Origin: Spirogloea muscicola
Taxonomy: Eukaryota; Streptophyta; Zygnematophyceae; Spirogloeales; Spirogloeaceae
Assembly (NCBI GenBank): GCA_009602725.1
Contig: WELB01000036.1
Location: forward strand, 803,162 to 825,954
Reading direction: 5' to 3'
DNA length: 22,793 nucleotides
A model generated the notes under the pieces. That model was not told the DNA's origin and did no database searches. It saw nothing but the letters and a program-made list of their open reading frames with translations. The first letter of the stretch is position 1. Each line of letters begins with the position of its first letter. Position numbers and translations under genes: made by a program. Positions 8,425 to 18,300 of this stretch are shown here, piece by piece.

Positions 8425-10919
8425 ATGGCGGCGTTCGCAGCGGCCGCGCTCATCGCTCTCGCCGCTTTCGCGGGCCTCACCGGCGCCATCCAGAACAATG
8501 CCCCCGGCCACTACCTCTACATCTGGGCCGGTGAGCCCACCTCCAATCCCCTTCCTCGCCCGCGCCCAGCTGCTCCTCCTGGCGTGGTTGCTGAGCAGGT
8601 CGAGCTGCAGTGGGTAATGCACGTCGTTAGATGTGCTGGCCGTTGTACTCGGCCGCTTCTTTGGCCTCCATTCCCTCAATACGCAGTGCTTCTCCTGGCG
8701 GCCTACGCGTGCCGAGCCCCTGAGCTCGCCGCGCTGCGCGCCCGTCCGGGCTGCAGGCGAGGCAAACAAGACTCTCGGGGACACCATGTTTGTTATCGGC
8801 TGGAACAACGCGCTCGTCGGCGGCCACCCCACGGCACCATCATCACCTACAACGTGCTCAACAGCCCCACCGGCAACGAGGTCAGAGCGCGCTTCTCGAA
8901 CTCATGAGTGGGTCGGGCTAGCCTCAGATTTCCGCATGGCTTCAGCTTCTGATCACTCGGATCCTCGCTAGCTGAAGGCCCTGCGGCTGCCCCTTGTGCC
9001 CATGACTGAGGATGGATTTCTCCTCGAATGCTTGCCTGGCTGCGCAGCCGGGCTCGATGTCGCTGGCCAACTTCAACTACCTGATGGCGGGCGCGGGCAG
9101 CCTGAGCTTCTACACTGGGCAGCAGAAGAAGCCCAACAACGAGGTCTTCTTCTGGAACATGACAGATGCCAAGAACATCAAGCCGCTGGCGCCCAAGAAC
9201 CCGCCCTTCTCTGCCTCGCCCCAGGACTTCTACCCCCTCGCCAACGGCGGCTTCCTTGTCACCATGCTCGCCGATCCTTACGGTACGGGGTCTTAGTGCG
9301 AAACTATACATGATGCCGATCCTTTCGCAATGCTGCAGAGGCTTCAGGAAGGTGTTCTCGAAGTATGTAGCTTGAAGTATATAAGATGGAAGAAGTTGCA
9401 TTGAGGGGTTGTTAGCTCACCCTGCACATGCCTGTCAGGTGGCGAGGGTGGTCGGCTTGCCGAGTTCGATAACGCCACCAACGTGATCGCCGAGTACCCC
9501 GACGTTCCGCCTCCGGGCTTCTGTCCAAAGGGCATCGCCGTCCACACCCAGACTGGTTTCATGCTCACCACCGACTACTACGTCCTCAACTCCACCTTCA
9601 ATTACCCCACTCCTTCCAGCGGTGAGCACCAGGCATCACACTAAGTCATACCAAGTCTGCTTAGATAGTGCTCTGCTGTGCCTGCCGGTGGCCATATTGT
9701 CGTCTGCGCCTGACCCGAGAGCGATGCCCCTTGTTGCAGGTGTCGTTGCCTTCAGCACCATTCGTGTGTGGAACTTCACAACCCGCACGATCTTGAGCAC
9801 AGTCACAGTTCCTGACGCTGGTGCCGGTCTGCTGCAAGTCAAGTTCCTGCCGGGGGACAGCCAAGCCAAGGCCCTCGTTGTTGGTGAGTGCCACTTACGC
9901 TGTTTCACTTGAGGAAAAGTTGTGCACATATCGTAAGCTTGGTCGTTGCGCGCATGTGTGGGAGTAGCCACTGCCAATGCTGAGATTTCCCACCTGTTCT
10001 CCTTTCAGGCCGCTTTTCAGGCAAGATCTACTATCTTGCAACGAAGACGGGCGTGGTGTCCGTGGCCCTTGACCTGAACACGCTGCCGGGCGTTGGCCCT
10101 GGCTCCAAGCCTGGCCAAATGGAGCTTCTCACTGGCCGCTATTTCAACCAGACCGCTGTCCTGTACAAGCTTGGGTTCCTCACGCTGACCGGAACCGGAC
10201 AGGTACTCATCTCTTGCATTACCTCAAGCATCCACTACAGCAGCAACTAGTCGGCCTCTTTGGGGCAAAAGCAGTGTTTGACCTTCACAGTAGCCTCCAC
10301 TGGCCCTTAACGCTGACTATAACTTCCGCCTGCTCGTCTCAGGTAGTGTACTTCGACTGGACGAACCCCGCCAGTCTGGTCGTCAAGCAGGTGTTCACCC
10401 TCCCGGTGCTCGAGGGCAGGGCCCCTCCTGCGCCCAACAGCGTGAGGGTGGACCTCTGCTGCGGTACACAGGGCACAGGGTCGCCAGACTCTCACCGTGT
10501 CATCATCACCGATTACTCTCTCGACGAGACATACTCCGGTTGGCACCCTGGCCTGCCTTTATCCACCGCCGACATCCCGTCCATGCTTTCTGCATCAATT
10601 GTCCTGTAAGGACATTAATTGAGAAGCCATAATGTCAAGGATATGTCTACTTGCACGTCTCCCCCCCACTAACAGCTGCGTCCTTGTCGCTCTCTCAGGC
10701 CCCAAGCCGGTGGCCAATGGCAACCTGGCACCCCTGCCCCAGCCATACGGCATTGTTCAAGAAGCTGGCACCAAGCAGATACACGTTATCATTTTCAACG
10801 CGACCTCTGTATACCTCGACCCGCGCTTCAAGTTGGATCTTGCCACTCGTTTCCCTGACAAGGTCTACAACCCCCGTGGCATTACTGTCTTCCCCACCAC
10901 CAATGGAGGGGGCAGTTAG
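8425..10919 (+). CDS. Secreted selenium-binding-protein (SBP56)-like beta-propeller protein, with a probable frameshift in exon 2
   Basis: Exons: 8425-8530, 8757-8880, 9048-9282, 9439-9621, 9740-9883, 10009-10202, 10343-10538, 10699-10919, about 467 residues. The N terminus is a hydrophobic signal peptide (MAAFAAAALIALAAFAG). Family-like segments in order are HYLYIWAG, GTIITYNV, VFFWNMTDA, PLANGGFLVTML, GGRLAEFDN, PPGFCPKGIAVHT, IRVWNFTTRTI, LLQVKFLPGD, VVYFDWTNPASL, SHRVIITDYSL, LDPRFKLDLATRF and NPRGITVF. These fit the SBP56/methanethiol-oxidase-type propeller. Seven N-X-S/T sequons (NKT, NMT, NAT, NST, NFT, NQT, NAT) support passage through the secretory pathway. Exon 2 begins in one frame (GEANKTLGDTMFVIG) and ends in another (HGTIITYNVLNSPTGNE), and the exon sum is one base short of a multiple of three. 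Histidines expected in the family appear substituted, so oxidase activity is doubtful. The substrate is unknown. Alternative: another secreted six- or seven-bladed propeller. Confidence 0.7.
8822..8838 (+). other. Probable 1-base deletion (frameshift) in exon 2 of the SBP-like gene
   Basis: Upstream of this point the family-like reading frame has codons beginning at 8759+3n. Downstream it has codons beginning at 8833+3n. The shift lies at or near the four-C run 8827-8830. No GT-AG intron fits between the two halves, and loss of one C would explain it. The setting is a GC-rich stretch with an undetermined base at 8382, so a base-calling error is as likely as a mutation. Confidence 0.65.
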
Positions 10920-12376
10920 GCTTTCACGCGCAATTTTGCCATGTTACTTTCTCTATGTGAGATCATCCAAGGCTAGCGTACACCTTGTATTATAATGCAA
11001 AAACGATAAGGCCGCATTCCCCGACTCTGCGCTTATGGCCGAACGCCCTAATCTTGAACTCGCGCCTTCCTCTAGGGAAATCCAGATAAGTTCGACAAGT
11101 CAGCTCAAGCAGAGCCAGTGCCAGTGCCAGCTTGCCCTAGGCCGCATGAGGCTCCACAGATAGGCCACATGGTGAAGCATGTGCCCCAAGTAAAAGGTCA
11201 CTGCTAGCCCCAAGAAAGAGCTGCAAAGGACTTGCTTACCAGTTGCGAAGCACACTTCAGATTACTGGCAGGGACAAACAGATCTGCAATCAGATTCATT
11301 CATTACAACGGCCATGCTGGCAAGTTGTTATGATTATTCATCAGAGTCAAATATTTGATTTCTCTTGACTGTGATGAATGATAATAATCATTCCCATGTT
11401 GCCCACGTTGCCCATGTCATGTACTTAGTCAGCTTCTCTACATGTGTGCTTATACTGATGCTCGTAATATTGTGGTGGGGCTCTTCTGTGGGATTTCGGA
11501 TCACAATATCCTCACCTCCTGTTGGATTGCCATACGATGCTATGATGAAGACAGCCAAAGCATCAGTTACTAAGGCTGACTGACTTACTTGGTACTTGCA
11601 TATGCTATTATTGTTTGCAACACCTGCAAACTTTGGCCTACACCAGCTCGCAGTTTATCAGTGACCTCAACTCTGGGGGCTAACCACCTTGTTGCTAGTG
11701 GTTGATGAATAGGAAAGTTGCAGCAGCCTGGCACAATGCATACCAGGCATACTAGCACAATGAAGAGGCATTGTAATGGCTAGTAGAAGGGAATTTTAAT
11801 TAATATGGGTGTCAGGGTTAGCAGAAAAAGTACCAACAATGAAGGGGGGGGCAATGAGCTGAACAAATCGCTCTCTGCGAGGCTTTAGCCCATGTAGTGA
11901 GCAGCAAGCCCATGGATCGTGCATGGGTTGGCCCGCATCCAGGTCCATGGCACTGTGATATCTTGTTCTCAGACCAAAGGTTCGAACAGAAGTGGGCACT
12001 TCTTGACTGCAGCGAAGTGAAGTTGTTGTTCAGCATCAGCAGTTGCTCGTCCATATGCGAAGCTGGGACGCAACATGCGGATCTAGTGCGCGGCCTAGAA
12101 TTGGCTCTGCTTCATCGAGTCTGATATGTGCTGCTGGGCAATGCAATAACCTTTGCCATCAAGCTACCCATTTCTGGCCTTCTAGTATTCGCATTCTCTA
12201 TTGCAAATAGTCAAGATACGCGGACCCAAAATGCAGCTGGGTTCACTCAGACTAGCTTGAAGCCCCAGCAAATCAAAATAAGTGGCTGAATGTGGCCGTA
12301 ATCTCAAAGAATAGCCTGATAAAATCAGGAGACACTGTCAATCTGTACATGAAGCTCTGTAATGGGAGCCGATTAT
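10920..12376. other. Convergent intergenic region (3' flanks of the SBP-like gene and NOV)
   Basis: The plus-strand gene ends at 10919 and the minus-strand NOV gene ends at 12377, so this AT-richer stretch should hold both 3' UTRs. Short direct repeats such as TTGCCCA near 11400-11415 and AGTGCCAGTGCCAG near 11115-11130 are present. No open frame resembles a known family, and no RNA gene was recognised. Confidence 0.5.
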
Positions 12377-15300
12377 CTACAAGGCAATGCAAAGCCTGAG
12401 TATGCGCTGAGCCCACAGGCTGGCAGGGTCAGGCAGTGCCACCATGGTGGCCTTGCCCTCGCTCCCTTGCCCGGCATTGTAAACGCGCATGATGTGGTAC
12501 CGGTCCTTCTGAGTCCTCGCAAACTCCCATTCCTTTGGCGAGATCTCAAACCATTCTTTATCGTTCGAGCTTGTCGACTTCACCTCAACGTACTGCAACG
12601 CTCCCCCGCCCTCTGGCTTCAAGATGAGGTCGAAGCAAGTCCCGCTTTCCACTTGCTCGTTCATCCACTGCACATTCTCGGGGCCATGCTTGGCGACCAG
12701 CTGCCTGTATACGAACTCCTCACCCCATCTTCCAATGGCTTTCCTTTGCTTCTCATCCATCTCATTTATAAAGCTAGGCAACCTCAGCTTCTTACTCTGC
12801 AGAAGCTGCTCAATTGCTGCAACCTTCTTGAACTGAGTTCTATGGTCAACCTCAAGCAGCAGCTCTTGACAGCCAACTTGGCATAGTTGACCTGCATGAC
12901 AGCACAGACACCTCAATCAAGCACAACATGTAACTAAGAAGCAGGTTTCATCAAGCTACCATCAGCTTGGACAGGAAATGCTAGCAGTCCCTACCTCTAA
13001 CCCTCAGGCAAGCATTTCTTACTACCTAAGCCAGCTTCAATATCTGTTGTCCAGGTCGCTGGCAACACTAGAGCATCATGCCTTCTAAGACAAGTTTAGA
13101 AAGACCAGCGATGCCTCTAACAGGAAACAGAACGTGCTATAGTAACATGGCACGACTTACTGAATCTGACGCAGAGCTTGGTGGAGGACACACCTCTGAG
13201 AGTCCCAGCAATGGCATCCTTCAATGGACCCGAGTATGATGCACACCATGCAGCATCGTGAGTGGTCAAAGCATCGACTTTCGACCTTTTCTCCACAGTA
13301 GAGTCCCAAACCAAAGATTGCCCATGAAGCTCATCTTCGACACATGCCGGAAGCTGCCTGACCTCTGCTGCTCGGCAGAGATCGGCTGCCCGCTGCCCAT
13401 TAGATGTTGGCCAACAATTAGTAGGACTGGAGTTCAGCAAAGGATCTGTGACTGGATGGCCACCCTTCACTTCTGTACTTTGCCAATTGTGCAGGCCAAG
13501 CTTTGCTGTGCTCGCTGGCAAAGTCCAAAGCAGGTCCAACAGAAGAGGTATGCCTTGGTCGAGGGATAAAAAGGTCTCCAAGTCCTCCGATGAGGACAGA
13601 GCAGAGAAGCACTGCAGATGGAGGAGCCTGAGGAAGTTGACTAGCTGCCGGCGGTCCTGGTGGTCTGGGAGAAATAGCTTGGTAAACTCCATCCATATTG
13701 CAGCATTGTCATCCTTAGAATGCTCACTTATATACAGCGCACTACCCTGCAGACAGAGCCAGGCTTAAGTATGCTCTTCTGGACAAATCATAGTAAAGAA
13801 AAATTGTATAATGACACTTGCCCAAGCGATGCACTCAGCAGGTGGGGGAGCTCACATGCAAAAGTACGCTGTGGCTAACGGGCTCCTTGGCTTGAACCAG
13901 CCCAGCAGCTGTGGGAATTGCCATTGAGATGTACAGTCCTTCGACCAAGATGCAGTGGAGGTCATCCAGCTTCGTCTGCACACCAGTACCACTCTGGCAT
14001 TCACAATAGCGGGTGGGATGATGGAATGCCATGTAGCGCTGCAGCATGGGGAGCGTCCATGCCAGGAGCTCCATAGTGACAGAGTCTCTACTCTTGCCGC
14101 CATAGGTGAGTACCTCCTTATGCACCACCTGCAAAGCTTAGTCGAGCAGTTAGCCGGCGTGAACCCTCAGTATCAGTAAATGAAAAGGTTTAGACATATC
14201 AGACTGATGTCAACAATACTGATCAGGCAATTGCATCAGCATCACAAGCAGTATAAGGGAGCCTATCAGTAGCCATACTTTGGAAAGGAGGGGCACTTGC
14301 AGTTGCTCCAAGAAAGCAAGCACTGCAGCTTCCGGCTGCTTCTTCCCAGCGCCAAAAATTTGCAGGAGCGTGACTCCAGGCAGTAAACCAAAAGTGGCTG
14401 CTATATCAGCATCATCACATGCGCATATCTCTTCAGGCTTCAGTACTCTTAGAGAAGTCCAACGACCATCTGTAGTCGGGAATATCTTGCAGTGCTCCTC
14501 AGCGAGAATGGCCCTCCTTCGTCGGAGCTCTTCTTGGCACATTGGGAGTTCTGATGCCCACTTTCCAAGCACAGACAGAACCTGCTCACAACACTGAGAT
14601 ACCATGGTCATATCTGCATCTAAGCAAGGCATCAGCAGAGTAGTGAAAGCATCTACATAGCTGATATTGACCCCTGTAGAGCAAGTTATCAATGGCAGTA
14701 AGTTTTGTAGTAAGGTTTTCACTTGTGGTAAGGCATCGTCGGGGGCCTGCAGTGAGGAGAGACACTGCAACATTGCCACACACTGCTCGAAGCTCGGGCC
14801 CTCACTGACGTGTGCTTCTGTCAAGAAAAAGGACTGGAGATCTGGATAAACATCCGCAAGTTCCACCAAGCACTCTCCTTCCTCTACTTCGTTGTCATTA
14901 CACCACTTGTCTTTCAAGACCCTCCTCAGTTTGTCTGAAAGCCCCGTAGCATCCTTCCAGAACACAGACGTACTTGGAAGCAGACGACCACACTGAAGGA
15001 GGCCACGGTCGACTAACATGCTACTTGCACTAGGCAAGAAGATGAACGGCCTTGCTTCCATGAACTCCTTGATCACCCTTCTGCAATTGTCATCGGTGAT
15101 GCTTCTTTGAAGCGTTTGGTATAGATGGCTCATCTGCTCAAGCCTGCAGAGCTCCAACAACAGCATTGAACTCAAACTTACGTGGATGTGGCGAATCTGC
15201 CATGAAGCTTCTCATTGTCTTGGAAAATTTACTGACATGTGGGCAATGATTCTTCCAATTAGGAACAGTATATAAGCAGATACACTTCAACCAGGACCTC

Positions 15301-18300
15301 CGTAACATTAACATTAAGTCGAACAATCAACTGACTATTTTGCAGCACTGACAAGAGAACACGGACCCAAGTCCAGCACTGACCTGGCCCCTTTTGATGA
15401 TCTTGACTCCAGGTTCCTTAAAGTGCTGAGAGCAGTAGGAACTGTTACCTGCTCCTGCAGTCCAAGACACGCAGCAAACTTGGTGCTTGAAATCTGTAAA
15501 TTGACAAGCACAGACAGGATCAATCACCCCCCTCTAAGTATGCCACAACATCATGGCATGTCACTTGAGATTCATGTGTCAATCTTCAACAAATCCTAGG
15601 CTCTTGAATACAGTACCTTGCAAGTAACATATGAAGCATGCGGGCCAAGGACGTGCTCTACTGCCGGGCTGCGCACCACCAAATGCACGGGCCTGCAAAG
15701 AGCTCCATCAATCGTGCAAGGCAGCCAGCACGAGTTCTGAAGGGTCTGCAGAAAGGTGGTCGGCTCTTCCGGCATCAACTTCACATTGGGGTCTCTAGCT
15801 GCCTTGTAGGCATACTTGACGTAACACTGGTCCCACAGGCAGTCAAGTGCCTCTGCCAGCCTAGCATATGAGCTGCTTGAGGCTTTGGCAAAAGCTAAGC
15901 TTTCCAAAGTCTCATCCAGCTCTCTGCTTGTCCAGTCCAAGACCCGTGCATCAGGCTGATCATAACCCTCTTGCACTTGGACGAAATCGGTCACTCCAAT
16001 GCTGATGAAGAATGCCCGCCAAGACGTAACACCTCCGAGGGGGAGTGACTGAGCCCGCCACCCGACATTCGTCGGGCTAGCAGCACCGCTGTTCGTGTCA
16101 ACAGCAGCAACACCAAGCCGTAAATACCGGTCATCAACCTCCAACCAATCGAAGCCAATAGTCGCAATCACCTCCTTGAATATAAGACGTGCATCAAGCG
16201 GATTCCGCCATGCCCTTGGAAAGTGGACAGGCTGCTGGCTGGGCCTCGCCAGACCGCCAGTGGTCACGAGTACAATGGCCTTTCCCAACTGCACGTGCAT
16301 TGTAGGTCTTGCAGGGTTCGCCTGGCTGCAGCTGAGGCAAGCTGACTCGAAGTGTCGCTTGCAGAATGCAGCCTGCTCCAACAGGCTGTCCTCGCTCTGG
16401 CTCAAGCCTTGCCCTGACGCCATGCCCGGCAGAATGTGGAGCTCTAGGATGTCGTGGTCCATGAGCTTGCGAACTCCAAGCTTCTTGAGCATGTCGGCTA
16501 CAATAGATAGATCACTCTCATGCCTCACGTGAGCAACCTCGTTTCCGCCTGCATAATGATCTGCCTGTATCAGTCCAGGACTGATGAAGATGGGACAACC
16601 ATCTGCCAAGCGACAAGCTTCCAGGAGCTGCGGATGTATAAGTCGAAGCTGCGCCAACAAAGCTGGGAACTGCTGCAGGTTCTCCAGAGCGTCGCCATCC
16701 ATATACCAAAGAGGTGCATCGCCTGAGGCAGCAAATGAATCATCTGCCAATGGGAGAAATTGGAGCTTGGTCAGCCTTGCCAATGGCGTGAGGCTCGTCG
16801 ACGAGCTTGCTTGCAGGCTGCTGTGTAGGAGAGCCATCCAGTGGGAAACCCAGTGGCGGCCTAGTGCCTGCAGGTGCACGAGTGGTGGCGGGCCGGTGCA
16901 CAGGGCCTCCATGAGCACCACGAGCGTCGCGGCGCTGAAGCTCAGGATGCCCAGACCAGCAGAGACGGCCTCGGAGACCTGGATGCGGTGGTCCAGGAAA
17001 TCGAGCCCCAGGTGCTGCTGGAGAAGCTGGGGTGTGACGACGGAGGACTGCGGCCGCCTCGGCCTGGGCCTTTGGCAAAGCAACCAGCTGGCACGGCAGC
17101 TTGAAGCTGCCACCTTCAGCTGGGAGGCGTAGTATGGTGCTAAGCTGGGAGGAGATCATCCGCGGCAGGGGCGCAAAGAACCCCAGGCCCTCGCCCTCCG
17201 CAGGCAGATATTGCAGGTACTCGCTCAGGCCTCCATAAGCACCCCTGAATCATTGAGTAATTTCTATATTTGTTAAGTGCTTCCTATTACACTCAAGATC
17301 GTAGTTGCAAAGAGCAGTGGATTTAGGCTGTTGATAGAGACGTATCTTTCACCTGACTTTTGGCAGTGCTCGAAAAGTGGTGACTGCATCCACGAACGCG
17401 TCAGCAACTTGCTGCCGCAGCCACTGGTTCCAGGGATTGTCGCGGTCCACATCCTCCCGTGAAGAAGGCAGGGCGAAGTCCGCCTGCACCACAAACTTGA
17501 GGCCATACGACCGCACTGGAAGGAAAACAAAGACCTGCTGCCTGGCGGGCGCTGCTTCCAATAGCCCATCTGGGGTTTCCCTCATAGGAAATGCCAGAGA
17601 AACTTTTGTTGACCCCCTTGATGCCTGGAGGCCATTACTAGCCCATGCAGAGTTCACAGTGATGGTGCGATGGTGCAAAAGGTAGAGAAGGTGCCTTTGG
17701 CTGTCAAACACCTGGACCAGACCGTTGCCGAGCTCTTGGCGTGCCATTGAGAGATGGCTGCCTGTCACGGTATCCGCCACGTGAATACGCCGCAAGCGAC
17801 GCAGAAACAGCAGCAAGGAGGGGTGCAGGTCTGCAAGCTTGGCCGCCAGAGCGCATGCCTTGGCGCCTCATAGGCTTGGCTTGAGCGGAAGCTTCATGTG
17901 CATCCGCCATGTCACACCTTTGGAAGGTATGCTACTCAACATATTTCCAGTGGATGATGACAGCGTGCCATAATCATCTATCCAGAATGGAAGGATGTAT
18001 CCCAGGGGTCCAATGGAAAGATCAAAGCGAACATGGAAGCCACCGGAGTGTATCTCAGGTGCATCTGTGACCTGCAACAGGGTATGATCTCGTTCAGGTC
18101 ACAGATGCACCTGAAGTCATAGCCTTTGCCAAGAGTAATCGAAACATAGTGTGCAACACATTGAGACTTTTGCTTAGGATGTTGCGATCACTGCTTACCC
18201 TGAATACAGATTTGAAGCCAATACCCTTCTGCCCAGTATAATGGTCATGCAAATCTCCAACTTTTGTGGACGTGCCCACATCGCACAGGGCTTGCAGATT

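Noticed and set aside
7923-8832. Long minus-strand open frames opposite the SBP-like promoter and exon 1
   Set aside because: They are Arg/Gly/Ala-rich, run through an ambiguous base and arise from the GC-rich composition. The plus strand has the TATA-like box, the signal peptide and the splice-consistent gene.
11365-11583. Small plus-strand ORF with one hydrophobic stretch in the convergent intergenic region
   Set aside because: 72 codons, no family resemblance, no clear promoter or splice context; expected by chance in an AT-richer interval.
11979-11986. GGTTCGAA resembling a tRNA B box / T-loop
   Set aside because: No matching T-stem, anticodon arm or acceptor stem can be drawn around it.
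12362-12886. Plus-strand ORF of 174 codons
   Set aside because: It is antisense to the conserved DUF3883 exon of NOV and has no family features of its own.
15182-15297. Possible extra NOV exon (minus) with plausible acceptor and donor and an open frame
   Set aside because: Including it breaks the phase into the next exon. Joining 15384 directly to 15143 keeps phase and gives family-like sequence (GARLEQMSHLYQ).
17868-17870. Selenocysteine interpretation of the NOV TGA
   Set aside because: No NOV selenoprotein is known to me, and a second lesion nearby makes mutation or sequence error simpler. Kept only as a check.
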